A stretch of 64,000 nucleotides of DNA from positions 1 to 64,000 of the forward strand of contig JABANN010000097.1 in NCBI GenBank assembly GCA_013115125.1, given 5' to 3'. This stretch comes from Perkinsus olseni (lineage: Eukaryota; Perkinsozoa; Perkinsida). Positions within the stretch are counted from its first letter, which is position 1; each line of letters opens with the position of its first letter. The translations under genes were made by a program, and so were the position numbers. Shown piece by piece: positions 1-12,999 of the stretch. The notes below the pieces were generated by a model, which saw only the letters and a list, made by a program, of their open reading frames with translations, was not told the origin of the DNA and ran no database searches.

Positions 1-4
1 TAGC

Positions 5-72
<68 letters not shown>

Positions 73-73
73 C
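1..73. repeat. (CAA)n microsatellite
   Basis: About 23 uninterrupted CAA/AAC triplets run from the window edge, so the left end of the tract is not seen. It would read as poly-Gln, poly-Asn or poly-Thr in sense, but no exon can be tied to it here. Confidence 0.95.
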
Positions 74-354
74 TCTTTATGATACCCCGCATTATCATCA
101 CGACAAAATCCGTCGGCCTATCCGCTGCGCGATGGTCATAATATGTCCTACCGCTGTCAGGTTTCTAAGTGCCTCATCGAGTGTATCATCAATCAGCCGG
201 ACAGCATTACCATCTTTTGCTATTCCGCTGCGTCCGCCAGTAACACATCTCGTACCATCTCTATCGGGGCCACCGCCAACACTACTGCCCGGTCAAAAGG
301 TGAGTAGTAGTCACGCACTCCATCACTGTGAACTCAAGGGGTATCTTCGCTCAG

Positions 355-1312
355 ATGAATGAGCATAGTGAAGAGAGGGCGGAGGAGGGAGTGTTAGAAG
401 AGGCTCTACGGAGCATGAAACGTATACGCCTCGACAATACAGAAAGCAACACTACGGGATCCGATGATAAGCAGCAGCAGGACGATGACGTGGCAGCCTT
501 TGAAGCACGCCAACAGCTCTTACAGGTTATATTGCTATTATAGGAACGCCGGGGCGGCCATATCGTACTCACTCTCAGGATGAAGCTGATGCTATGAGCA
601 CGATATCTACAGCATCTTCTATGAAAAGAGGTCGGGCATCGGTGCCCATCTCCGGGTATAATGATGATATAATGTTGCCCTCGTCATCCCCTCTTGAGCG
701 TCGTCATGCTGCATCATCATCATCTAACAATCATTCATGCCGGAGACAGCGATGGATTAGGGTTCGTGACAGAGTACAACAAGTATCATCAACTATCTAT
801 GGTGCTAGTTGGTCGCAAGTCAGACAAGGCTCACTCAGGGCTACTGGTTGTGTCGCTGGTATGGCAGCACAGAAGGTTCGCTCAATGGTGGTGGGTGGAG
901 TACCACCACCATCGACAGCAGCATCATCATTACCATCATCAGAAGGTCATGCCGCAGACGACGACGGCATAGTGACCACGACTACGGCGGCACTCCCAGT
1001 AGAAGCAGCGAGTGAGGATGGTAACAACAACGCTGGTGCTTGTCCATGCTGCTGCTCGAGCGATCCTCCTACAAGCGTGGTGGGAACGAGTGAAGATATT
1101 GATGACGGTAGCAATCCGTGACGATAATAACTGAATATTTGCTATTAACTCAACAGCATCCGTGGAGACTGTTACCGGTGGGCTCTCTCTATCACAGGGT
1201 CTTTCACCGAACATATTGATTGTTTATTTCTGTGCTCCATCAGGAGTTTATCCTGGACCTCGCCAGAAGCAGTAGCGTGGGTACCACTACACCACAGTCT
1301 GGTCGTAACTAG
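355..1312 (+). CDS. hypothetical Ser-rich protein, four exons
   Basis: Family not recognised. Proposed exons are 355-525, 579-1107, 1157-1170 and 1244-1312. They are joined by GT-AG introns of 53, 49 and 73 nt whose phases match (0, 1, 0). The protein would start MNEHSEERAEEG with an acidic, Gln-rich segment, then a low-complexity Ser/His/Arg stretch, then a cysteine cluster (CPCCCSS) and an acidic tail. An intron-like stretch at 301-354 ends just before the first ATG, so one or more 5' exons may lie upstream. If the third intron is ignored, the frame stops at 1119-1121. The middle exon is the best supported part; the 14-nt exon is the weakest. Confidence 0.4.
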
Positions 1313-2657
1313 TCTCCGCTGCTTGAGTGATGTAAATAACTGGCGATGCAGCTCGTTTCTTCCTTTCTCGATCTTAATCGTCGCGTGGCAGGATATCCGA
1401 GACGTTATCGTGCCTGATTTGTGTTATCATCATCGTTGGTGTTGTTACCGCGAGATTTCGTGACTGATGATGATCGTTATTATCGTTATCTACCCAAACT
1501 ACATCACCTATAATTCAACCAAGATTTGTTTCCAAAAGTACCTCAATCCCCTTTCCAACGAGGATATACTGCTACTGGTCCACCAGGGGAGTGGTTTACA
1601 GCAACAACAGTATTATGATGTCCAACCGTGGCGATGTATTCTCACTATATTCTACTTCTCCATGCTGATAGCGTCGCGTGTCGTGCTAGGCTCACACAGT
1701 TCATCTCGTCTATCTACGATAGCTCGGCGAACTGCTGTGAGTTCTCCCGCCTTTACTGTCCTCCCTCGGCACTCCACCTCCGGTTCTGCAGAGGTATGGA
1801 GTGTGGCATTATCATCATCATTAGCCGTGTTTGATGTATCGTTTTAAGATTGGCTGTTATTCATTAATATGATGACTGCTGTTAAAGTGATCGTCTTTGT
1901 ATCGTTATCATCGAACTGAGAGTTTATACGTACCATTCATATTAACATTGAAGAGCCCTCATCGTCATCAAAGTCCTGTGTTGTGTGGTATTGAGTCAAA
2001 GACTAGATCCTTTCAATTCTGGTTTAGCAATTCTCACATCAGTGCACTCCATTCTCGTGGCACAGCTCGGAACTGCTAGATGTACCGAGAAGGGTGGCAC
2101 ATCGCAATTGGAAGGATGACCGTCCGCGTTGCATGCATGCTACCCTACGCAGTCCCGGCGTTAACTCGAATGAATCTTTGGCTGATGATACCGCTACATG
2201 TGTAATCTTCCGTAGAAGACTGATTATCGCGAGTTCTAAGTTGTTTGGCAGAACAGTGATGTTAGCGCACTCCTTCCCGAGCATGCCGTTGGAGGTGGTT
2301 CCCCATCTTGAGAGTGATTCACGTCACCTTACAGAAGGTTACCGGAACCTTACTCACCAAACCTGACTGATTAACTCAAACCATGATGCGGTTGTAAATC
2401 AAAACTCCGACGGTGAATCGACTAGTGTAACAACAGGCTCAGAGGCAGAAAGCCTTCATAATGATGAAACGCAAGCGCACCAATATGGACACGACGTCCT
2501 GCCTATCAACAGTGCGACGCGCGTGATTAATATGCAAAAATGAAGAATTGCTAGTCGTAACAGCTGGGAATCGCGGATGGTGCTGTAATACCAAAGTATC
2601 CGATCTCCATGCCGCTCATGCATCCAACTCATCTTTGCGGATACGGTAGACCACCCG
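1313..2657. other. no gene supported
   Basis: Several open stretches occur on both strands, for example 1467-1847 (+) and 2039-2284 (-). None joins into a convincing spliced frame and none shows a family motif. The minus strand near 2658 is the 3' end of the first UNC93-like gene. The rest may hold the 3' UTR of that gene, the 3' part of the preceding gene, or an unrecognised small gene. Confidence 0.3.
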
Positions 2658-5273
2658 TCAGGAGTCCCGTACAACGTCACTATTTCCTGGATCCCTGGCC
2701 ATGGGAAGGGCGGACCATATACACGAAGCGCACAGAGGCCAGTAGGCGAGTAGTATTGAGCCCTAACAATAATGAAGGATGACCGATATGTATGGACGCC
2801 GATATGCGAGACCTACTATAATGACCACCGGGCTGATGAGTCGTGTTGTGCTGCTGAGCTGCTGGCGTTCCGTCTCTACACTCGGGTACACCCAAAAAGA
2901 GAGGGCCAACTGTAACGCATAGCCCGCGGAACGCAAGCCTTTAAAATTAGCATTCGCCATCAAATGGTACCTAGGGAGTTTGCGTCGACAAGTTTCTCAA
3001 GATGCTTGTCGGCCGCGTTGTCCCTACTCAGTTTCCTGATACATCGTGTTGACGATCGCTGGGATCTGCGATTGGTATGCTGATACTCCCGCCGCTATGA
3101 CTCCGAGAAGGGTGAGCACAAGAGCATAGTCCAGAACAGTTGGGTCTCCTATCTTATCCCATTTCTCTGGCGAACTTGGGCGCTACGAAAAAGCATCACA
3201 GAAGAGCAGCGGCATGGCTGCTGAGAGTGATGTTCTTACGGATTGGTAATTGGGTTTGATAATAGAGCCTGCAGGGGCGTTGTTGTCGAGAGATATCACA
3301 TAAATTGAGAAGGTGACAAGTCCCGTGACTAGAAGGAAGGTCCCAAGGAAGATAACCTGACAGCGTATCCGTCCCTCCCAAATATCTACCGTTTGCGTAT
3401 CAACGCTCAGCGTGCTGTCGACCAATGAGTATAAGGATGAATGACTGTGGAAGGTTGCGTGCCTTACAAGGCGCTTCCGACAGCAGGTGATCTTATACAG
3501 GACGAGGGCGAAGGCTATGGCCGAGAAGCCTGTGAAGATCTGCAGCATGCCTGTGATGAAGTTACCAACACGGGAGCCCAGCATTGGTTGGACTAAGTAG
3601 ACTATGAAGTCGCCATAGAGGAAGCCTTCGACCTGGGGAGGGGATTGGAATAGCATACCGATACTATAATACAATTCTGCTTACCATTCCACAGGCTAGG
3701 AGAAGGGGCGCGAAAAGCATGTATTGCTTTGCCCGAACAGGGAAGACGGCCGTTTGAATAGGGGAGGTCTGCGGAGCTGGCGTCCCTGCCAGAAGAGGAA
3801 GCGAGGCCAGCGAGTCGTTGTTGTTGTCGGTGGTGGTGGTGGAATATGAAGGATAGTACCAGGTATAGCATCGGTCCTCGGACAGGGTGGTATGGCTAGG
3901 TATAGGAAGGCTCCAGTAAGGGAGAGCATTCCAGACAACCAGAAAGCCAACATAAGGTAACTGCACGAGCAAGAGCAGCAATTGTGTGGTGGTCACAGCT
4001 AGTGACTCGAGAAGTAGTAGCAGCAGCAATACGAAGAAGCGCCCGTAGAAGAGGGGCGACTACCTCAACGATTCATCCTCGGAGCGTATGGCTGAATACA
4101 GGGATCCCAGAAACATATTAATGATACCAGCACCGAAGTAGGAGGAGAAGTATATGCCATAGAACCTGCTTGAGAGCGAAGCATGGCCTTCAGGAATACA
4201 TGGGAAGAATGATGAGATACCATGATGATGACCCCGACGATACTCTCATCATCATCATCACTGCTACTACTACTATTACTACCATGACAGGTTCTTTGAG
4301 AGCATCTCACGGAAGTTACTCCGGGCAAGAGTCTCCTCCGACGCACCAGTTCGGGTAGGATCGCGGCAACGGAAGTAGCTACAAGAGACGATATAACTGC
4401 TGTGGTATGATGACGATGGCCATGACGATGACCACCATCACCTACGCGGATCGTCCAATTATGACATAACTTGCGACAGAGTCGAGAGGGTAGAGCAATG
4501 CTGCTATCACACAAGCAGATATATAGCCGACTTTAGAAAACGATGATAAGGCGGTACCAAGGACTAGGTAGTATCTGGCAGTATGATGATGAGAAGAGGA
4601 AACGTGGATATAAGATGATAAGTTACACGTGGACGGCGGCTCCGATACCACCGATGAATAATAAGTACTTGACCGCAGTATGAAGTTCGAACCATCGATG
4701 GACCATGGGGCACATCCAACAGACTAGTACCTCTATTATTAACCTACAAGCATAACAAGTGCAAAACCCAAGAATCGCTGTGAACGGCCAGAGGATTCCG
4801 AGACGACGCTCCCTTGGTCACGACTGAGTTTATGATTACATTAAAAATCCTCGAAAGAAGGCCGATCCGCCAAAGGCAGAGACTTCATTGACATACGCTG
4901 ACCGTAGACCAGCCTCGACGAAGGCCTTGGCAACAGCAAGAGCGAAGCTGACGACAGATGTGGAGGGGTAGCAGATAGGGCACCATACTTACACGGTCTT
5001 GAACCAGTAGGAGGAATCTTTATACGTGCTCACGGTTGCCTGAGTTGTTGAGACTGATGATATCGCTCTCGACTTGGACTCAATGGTCAAGACAGAACTT
5101 GATGATGTAAACCGCCATTGACGATCAGTGGGGTTGTTGGTATTGAAGATGCCTTGGCTACTCCGACGTCGTGACTGATACAAGGACACGCTCGAGCTTG
5201 TGTGGGTCCGAGAAACGCCGCCGCCGCCGCCGCCGTGATGATGGTGGTGATCGAGCGGGTCATTAATAGACAC
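2658..5273 (-). CDS. UNC93/MFS-like membrane protein, tandem copy A
   Basis: Multi-exon gene for a multi-pass membrane protein. Its exons match those of copies B and C in the same order: N-terminal hydrophilic region with a His run and Gly run, TYKDSSYWFK, a helix with AFVEAGLRSAY, RWFELHTAVKYLLFIGG, LYPLDSVASYVIIGRSA, RFYGIYFSSYFGAGII, AIPPCPRTDAIPGT, VEGFLYGDFIVYLVQPMLG, and near the C terminus NANFKGLRSAGYALQLALSF. The order of RFFG, a ..GDF..-type helix and a final ..R..QSLGF..-type helix is what UNC93 proteins (major facilitator superfamily, PF05978) show. That family call is inference from motif order. The end is a TGA at 2658-2660. The true start lies at or upstream of 5273, since that position has no ATG; an open stretch to 5721 could be the first exon. 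Substrate unknown. Confidence 0.6.
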
Positions 5274-5918
5274 AGACCGCGCCAGTCTAGGTCCCTGATG
5301 AAGAGTCAGTATGTAACATCCATGTTATATTAGTCACTCACCGATGCCTGAGTATGGTACTCCCTTCCGCCTCGGAGCACACTCGGTACAGCTCCTGATA
5401 CGGTGGCCCTTCTACTGTTGACCCCTTGAGGCAAGAGTTGGGGTATAATGTCTAAGAATAATGATAATGGAATTGATTCAGACTGATATGGTGATGACCT
5501 TCAGGATCGTCGCCAGAGGCCGAAAAATTATGCTTCTCCTCGTCACCATCATACTCCTGATGATTATTTCTCAGATGAGCAGTCGTGGCGGACCGAGCGA
5601 GATCATCCATGTAACAAAAAGGCCCTGAGCACCAGCTATCAATCGGTAACAGCGCCAGGCAGCAGCGGATGTGGCATTCGAAAGAGGAGGATGGGGAGGA
5701 GGCAGTTATATCATCTGCCAACCAAACATAGCAACGTGATTATGATAATGAAACTCGATAATCGGTGGAAAACACGAAATAAGGAGGCAGTAGTAGCAAT
5801 GATACCGAAAGCGTTCATGATACCTTCTTACGAGTGAATGATGATGACGATACCCTCCAGTTGCCGAGGGTCAAAAATGAACTGCTGCTGCTGCTGCTGC
5901 TGATGATGATGATTGCTT

Positions 5919-8900
5919 TCATTGAGTATCATGCGTTAGAGTCTGGGCTGAGACTCTTTGTCCTTCTACCTCCTGACGACTACGTGAGTCACGAATCCAG
6001 CTGATGCCGAGTGGTAGGTAGGTAAGGATCGTTAGAACCTACGTGAGTACACTTGGATGAGATGATTCTTGGCAGCAGCAAGGTGTATAGTGACGATGAT
6101 GATTACCAGTAAAACAAGGGCCGCTATAAGATTGGAGGTCTGGGATATTCCATAATACGATGATATCAAATTATCAAATCCCATCTGTACCATGAAGCCA
6201 AGACTACGTAGACCCTTGAGATGAGCAGATACTTGCAGATGATACCTGAGTGTGGTGAGCCAGGAGTAAAGATTGATAATCATCACTATCAAGCGTGGAA
6301 TGGTTGTTCTTATCATTATTACGGTGTAGGCTGATAAATCTGTTGGGTTACGGATGATAGGTGTGCCTTATAGGGTAATAACCCCAGAGCAATGAGGATG
6401 ATACACGAAGCAACGACGAAGTAGTCATACACTTCCACATCATCTATCTCAATCCACTTTTCCGGGCCGTCTGATACCTGATGGTCATCATCAGAACGAT
6501 AGGGATATCGGGAGATACAGGAGGACGAGGAGGACGCACCCTAGTATAGTTCAGACCCAAGATGGAGGAGGAGTTCTTGCCTCCTCCTTCTCCTACTCCA
6601 CTAGACACCATCACAGCAGCTGATAATGCTGCACAATAGGCCATAGCTAATACCAGAGCGATGGCTCCGAGGAGGACTACCTACATCAGTGAACCATACA
6701 TCACGGCACTCCCCCACAGGCTACGGAATTATGCTGCTGCTGCTGGTGGTGGTGGTGCTGCTGGTGCTGCTGGTGCTGCTTACCGTTCTCAGGGTGCAAA
6801 AGCCCCGATAGACAAGCCAACCATACATGAATGCTACGAGGCCATCAATGAAGAGGGCAAATCCAGTCACGAGACTAGAGGCTCTAGGACCTATACGCGG
6901 AGTTGAGATATACATGACGAAGTCAACATAACCGTATGCTTCAACCTGATATGAGAAATACGTGGACTGAAGCACAACAAGAGGAGTAGGGCACCTACCA
7001 TCCCACATACGACGAGCAATAGGGCATAGACTCTAAACCGACGATGGGCGATTGGAAAGATGAACGTCCGCCATGGTGACACGCAGGGGACAGGACTGCC
7101 TGAGGAGCGGTCGGGAGCTGGGAAGTCGAGGGGATGATTAGTACTACCTGGTATGACGTCGCTACGTGGACAGGGAGGTATCCCCAGATATAAAAATGTT
7201 CCTACCAAGCTCAACATACCGAGTGACCAGAACGCTAAGCCTTTATATCTAGACAAAGGGCAAGATGGCTGCCCCTGTGGATAGAATCCCAGCATTACTC
7301 CCCAAGGTCGAGCTGCTTAGGTAACTGTAGTAATAAAAGGCCGAGGATGATGAGCAATACGCCCGCACCGGCATAAGAACCAATATAAATACCATAGAAC
7401 CTGGTCATGGCTCCCATGATGGACTGCCCGTCCAGGGCTAACAGGCAGGATGATACTACTACTACCTTGCTAGGTTACGTCCCAAGGGATTCTCACTATC
7501 GTCGTTCATCCTCTGACCTCCTTCTGACGTGAGAATACTCGGACGACGTAAAATACCGTCTTCCTTGGTAGTCGGGTCATGCACCCTATAGTATCTAGTA
7601 TCACGAGTAACAGTGTGTAAAGGATGGTGGCTGCTGACATTTATCCTACGCAGATCTTCCAACAAGGGCTATGGCCCCTATTGATGATAGTGGATATATT
7701 ACACCAACCACCGTTAGCGCTATAATGTAACAGGCGATACCTCCTGAACCCCAAGCAGGAGGCCCATAGCTGTCCGTCATGTAGTACCTAATATGAACAA
7801 ACAGGACAACAAGCACCGCAAGGCTCATGATGAAGGGCTCCTGATGAATGGTATACACATTCATGGTACGGGTTCGAGGATGACCAAGATGCTCGGTGGT
7901 TTAATAAATCCAGCATACTCCGATGACCTGCCCAAGTTTCCCTTACACGTAGGTCACTGTTCCGAAGCCTCCGATAAATAACAGGTACTTAGCCTGGGAG
8001 TGCAATTCGAACCATCTGTATAATATCGGAATGAAGTAGTAGGTCAAGATCTCCGCTCCGTACCTGCTCAATAANNNNNNNNNNNNNNNNNNNNNNNNNN
8101 NNNNNNNNNNNNNNNNNNNNNNNNNNNNNNNNNNNNNNNNNNNNNNNNNNNNNNNNNNNNNNNNNNNNNNNNAACGCTCAATAACGCTCAATAACGCTCA
8201 ATAACGCTCAATAACGCTCAATAACGCTCAATAACGCTCAATAACGCTCAATAACGAAGAAGGCCGAACCTAGCAGAGGGAAGGGTTAAATGGACAACAG
8301 CGGAGACCACGGAGAAGAATCGTGAAGAACTGCTGCCGTGGGACCGATGAGGGAGTGAGTGGTATTATGTAGCCATTCCTGACGAGGCAGTCGACGACCT
8401 CTCCGAAAGCCAAAGTAAATAAATGTGGTGCCACTCAGCGCTACGCGATGCCGTACCGCAAATCCACAGCAACGCCGAGGAGAGCGGCGCACAGTGATGA
8501 TCCGAGAACATGCAGAAGCCTAGAACTCCACTCACATTATGAGACGGCCAGTGTAGGAGAATCTCCCAATGACTGCCACTTCTAGGAACTGCGAAGCACG
8601 CAAAGATGCTTCTATGAACAGCTTGGCTGCCCCGATGAACAACCTGTCAACAATCATGACCTCGAAGCAATACTCCAGCCACGGTTTATGTCGATATGAG
8701 GTATCAGTTGGTCCAGGTCAGAGAATAGGTTATCTTTACTCCCCCGCCAGCATCCTTGGATGGGTGGCAATAGCCGCCCGCAAAGAAAGGCAGTCCACCA
8801 CTGTGACGTGGCGTTGTGTCACGAAATCGCATGGCCGACAGGTTCAAGTAAGCGTCACTTGTCAAGCGGAATCTCCGCAGTGTGCAGAATCGTGGCATCT

Positions 8901-9580
8901 TTGCGGGGATGATCCATTCAAGAAGTTGAACGACGTTACCATCCCGCTTGCGGTGGTCGCCTATGGAACGCGTGGCGAGACTCTCGACGACACAGCAGAA
9001 TGAGAAATCACATGGCGAAGTAGCCTCATCATCGACACTACGGTGGTTGCTTTCAAGGATGGAGACTTAAGTTCTCGTGTCTGATGTCATGATGATGATG
9101 ACCTGGCCTTGATGCAGCAGCCGTCTGGCTTTCTAGAGGCAGTTTCTCTGCAGTGCATTGGAGGGATACACCCAACTGGGGGTACTAACTGGCCCTACCA
9201 CTTACACGAGCTTCACCCAATATGATGCGTCTTCATACTCGCCAATCCTGGCAGACGATGATGTTCTGTCGAGGGAGTTCCTATGACCCCCCGATGACCG
9301 TCGTTGACTGGCATACAGGCCAGCGGAAGGCGGCTCTGCTGCTGGATGGTCGCTAACAGTCGAGAGATCCCTCCTGCTCTGCTGCTGCTGGTGCTGCCGA
9401 ACGGCGCCCCGTCTTCGGTGTAAAACCTGTGGAGACTGGATCCAACGATGTTGTAGCGATGGTGTTACTGACCTCGGTAGAAGAAGACTGTGATGCTGGG
9501 CGAGGGTGTTGTGATGGTGGCATGATGAGAGGTAACCCGACTTGATAATGATGATGCCCTATGGGGTTATCCGAACACAA
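5919..9580 (-). CDS. UNC93/MFS-like membrane protein, tandem copy B
   Basis: Paralogue of copies A and C. Conserved exons include a helix with AKLFIEASLRA, RWFELHSQAKYLLFIGG, VGVIYPLSSIGAIALVGRSA, RFYGIYIGSYAGAGVLL, GIPPCPRSDVIPGS, VEAYGYVDFVMYISTPRIG, and SAHLKGLRSLGFMVQMGF near the C terminus. The reading closes in SRSRQEVEGQRVS and a TGA at 5919. Two features set this copy apart: an assembly gap plus 10-bp tandem repeat at 8075-8256, and about 600 extra bases between its N-terminal exon (9353-9580) and first membrane exon (about 8650). In copy A that distance is roughly 300 bases. A plus-strand open frame lies in the extra part. The start codon is not resolved. Confidence 0.55.
8075..8172. 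other. assembly gap (98 N)
   Basis: A run of 98 N inside UNC93-like copy B, next to a 10-bp tandem repeat, so the gap is probably an unresolved longer repeat array. Confidence 0.99.
8173..8256. repeat. 10-bp tandem repeat (ataacgctca)n
   Basis: About eight perfect head-to-tail copies of ataacgctca follow directly after the N gap. The bases just left of the gap (gctcaataa) fit the same unit. The array lies between the copy B exons encoding the first helix and RWFELHSQ, so it is most likely intronic. Perfect identity suggests a young or unstable array, or an assembly artefact. Confidence 0.95.
8569..9003 (+). other. 144-codon open frame antisense to copy B, uncertain
   Basis: An ATG-initiated frame runs unbroken for 144 codons on the strand opposite copy B. 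Its first third overlaps the antisense of a conserved copy B exon (AKLFIEASLRA region). The rest lies in the segment with no counterpart in copies A or C. It resembles nothing I know. It could be a chance frame, an inserted sequence or a real nested gene. Confidence 0.2.
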
Positions 9581-9946
9581 CTCTCGCTGGACTTATTTCA
9601 CGCCACAGAGAAAGGTGGGCATAGTAGTAGACGGTAGATGATAGAGCGAAAGCTCATGACCAAACCAACAGCTTTAACGACAATCTTAACATGAATACTA
9701 TAGGAGATCTATTTGAGATACTCTCTCGATTATAATACAAGGGTCGGTGATAGCTGACTAGTAGTCTTACCCGGGGAAGCATGTGTCTACACAGGTCATA
9801 CGGACAGAGCAAGTATCCGATGTTACACACGACAGGCGGCACGATGCAGCCGATGGAGGCTGTAAATGCAGGACACCACCTTCAACTGGTGACCATCTCG
9901 CATGATCCTCTATGCAATAGATGACCCGGCGAACGGATTCCTGTTA

Positions 9947-12690
9947 CTATCGACGTTGAGCTGTTCTTGGTAGGAGGGAACTCCTCAGGCAAAGGAACCC
10001 CAAGGGGAGGTATGTCGTCACTACAACAATCTGCATAAGAGGTATGAGACAAGGCACAACGTAGTAGACGAGTACTACCAACAAAACGACGGAAGTTGTC
10101 GGGAAGGTCCTCTCGTCGGAATATATACCCTTAACTTTGTCGAGAGCCCAGAGATCGAGGGCATTGATGAACAAAGAACCCATGCTCCTGTATGCTTTGT
10201 AGTTGCCCACAGCTATAACATGAAACCTGATCATCATCACAGTGGACACGATAGTTTCACAATCCTCGGCCGGCTCCTGATTACTCCGTCAACTGGTAAT
10301 GATGGTACAAGACGGCGGGTATTTGAGAGTCGTAAGCAGCTCGGCCCATGGCCAGGAGTATCGTCAAGGCGAATACCATCGTGAATTCCCACGGGGTCGG
10401 GTCTTGATTTTTCCTCCACTTATCGGGACTGCTAGGGTCCTGAGAGTTGATGATGATGGTGATGATACTGTTAGGAGTGTCACAGGAGCGTTACCTGTCT
10501 GAAATTCTCAATTATACCTCGATTACTGTAAAAAAGTAGTATCCGAAAGACGAAGAAGCTGGAAAGAGCGGCAGCCCCGATAAGGATAGTCTGAAGGAAA
10601 ATAGGCCATTATGCTTATGCTAAGCATAACAGCAGCCACAGCGAGGAGTACCATCCGACGTCTCAGATGTCCTTTGTATACAAGCATACCATATGCCCAG
10701 GAAGCTAGCCCCTGGGTGAAGAATAAACAACCGATGAGGAATGGTATAGCACGCTGTCCGAGGTAAGGGGTGGCCACAAAGAGGGTGTATTCACCGTAGA
10801 AGTATGCGTCAACCTGCACCAGATGAGGGATTATGAGATATGGGAGTAATGGAGGTGATGATGGTGATTGATGAGAGATTACCATCCCTCCAACAACGAT
10901 GAGAGGCATGATGATCAAGAATGTCTTATGCTTTACAACGAATGCTACACTGCTGAACGCTGATATCACTGGGGGTGGGGTGCCTGAGACGGCGGCAGTA
11001 TGATACACCACATTGTGGTGACCACAACTACTAGTGATCGATGCTGGTAGTAAGGATAGCAATTCAGTATGATGATAGTAGTTGGAAATTGGGGAATGGT
11101 ACCTGGTATGACATCACTCCTTGGGCACGGTGGTACCATATGGAATATGAACATACCAGCCAAGGGGAAGAGAGCCAGAAGCCAGAAGAAGGCGGACCTC
11201 CGACTGACAACAAGACAAGCCAACAGCAGCTGTTACTTATCATCAAGGACACGCCATATGGCATTAACAGTACTCATCAGGTGTACTGCTGACTGATATA
11301 TTTGGCAGTACTATTGCACCAGTCGCCAAGATTATAACTCCTGATACTGCGAAAAGGGCAAAGTAAACCCCAAAGAACCTGAACGGGGGGCAGGGGCTAT
11401 AGTCACGACCATTGATGTGGGATGGAAACACCACTTTGATAAAACTCTGCCGAGTGCCCTCTTGAACTCAATAGCGTTATGCCATGTCGTCTGTACCGGG
11501 TCAGCAGCTGTAATACCCTCAACCAAGCCCAGTGTTTCCCCTAGCAACCCATGATGCCTATTATTATTGGGATGATTATGATAATGTCCGTCCTCGGGCT
11601 GTCGTGTTATGTCTAGAGGGTTTGTCGGGCGTGTGGGGTCACGGCACTTAAAGTATCTTGTAAGATAAGTAAGCACTACCCCGACTACACCGCAGTTAGT
11701 ACTACCCAGAACGACCTATAATAGCGTAGTTTGTAATCTCCACCAAGGGATAGAGCATACCAAGGAATACTGCAGCCGCTACATACATCGGAGAGTTATC
11801 TACTGTATTCTCGGGGTAATTGACAGCATAGGCTAGTTGGTAACTGACGACAAGACAGGCATTCTTCCCCTATGCTGTTCAATAGGAATTATGTATTGGC
11901 CAATAGTAAGATTCTATTCCTCAGTCCACCAATGAGAAATCACTGCAGGAGTGGTATAGCCCTCAAGCGACTGGTTATGATGTATTACACATAGAGGACG
12001 GTCGATAGAGCACCGAGTGAGCTAAGGAACTTAGCCTGGGTGTGAAGCTCGAACCATCGATATATCATAGGGGCCATTAACAAAGATATCGGCACCTCTA
12101 CGGCAAATCTGATGAGGATTCAAGTCGTGTTGCGAATAAGAGCAAGCATTGCTGTTATTACATTATAAAGTGTGCTAGATAGGCCATGTTACCATATACT
12201 GATACTTCTACCATAAATGCTGCCCTCATACCAGCCTCGAGGAACAGCTGGGCCACACCAAGGGAGAACCTGCTTCCACGTGTCTCACGGTGAAGGCGTT
12301 GTTGTGGCAGTGGTTGCGGCTGTTACACTATCTTTATCCAATAGGTGTAGTCTTTATACGTTGCCACTGCGCTAGGCTCTCCCAGATGCGATGATCGTCT
12401 TCGATGATCACCGGAGCCCTCAGGAACAACGTGTGATGTGAAGGCGGCTGCCTTACTCTCATACAGAGGTGCGCTGACTGCTGATGACTTATTTGCCCTC
12501 TGAGAACACCGCATGCCCACTCGTCAATCCACCATCAACAACTACATGATGATGATGTTGGTTAACCCAGCTCATATGATTAGGTGCTGCCGCTGCGGCT
12601 GCCCTCGTGCTGTTGCTCTCAGACAGGCTTACCCTGTGGTCGATAGGAACTGAGGATAAGAGCATATCTCAGGGGATATTCCTGAGCCAG
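9947..12690 (-). CDS. UNC93/MFS-like membrane protein, tandem copy C
   Basis: Third tandem paralogue. In order: a variable N-terminal region with poly-Ala and a His run (about 12540-12680), VATYKDYTYWIKIV, a helix with AQLFLEAGMRAAFMVEV, RWFELHTQAKFL, LYPLVEITNYAIIGRSG, RFFGVYFALFAVSGVIILA, MVPPCPRSDVIPGT, a long central segment ending VDAYFYGEYTLFVATPYLG, and GNYKAYRSMGSLFINALDL, with the last hydrophobic stretch near IPLMQIVVVTTYLPLG. The stop is TAG at 9947. The length and order of hydrophobic segments fit a twelve-helix MFS fold. The start is not resolved. The hydrophilic N terminus is the most divergent part between copies. Confidence 0.6.
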
Positions 12691-12999
12691 CCTAGACCCT
12701 GACAGGGGCGAAAACGCTATATATTCGCTAACTTACCACCCGCAGGACCCTTAGGAGAGATGTCTGCCGTTGGACTTGTCATAATCGACAAGAAGTCAGA
12801 TGAACCCTGTCAAGGGAGAGACTGAGGGTAGCATTTCCCAAGATGTGGAATACCGACAAAGCCGCAGCCAATGGGGGATCACTGACGAACACAACACGCA
12901 TGTTACGGAACACCCTCGAGTAGAAGACATGATGTACACGGGCGGAAAGCCTCATGGATAATGACTATAGAGGGGTGTGCTTTCACATCGACACGGGTA

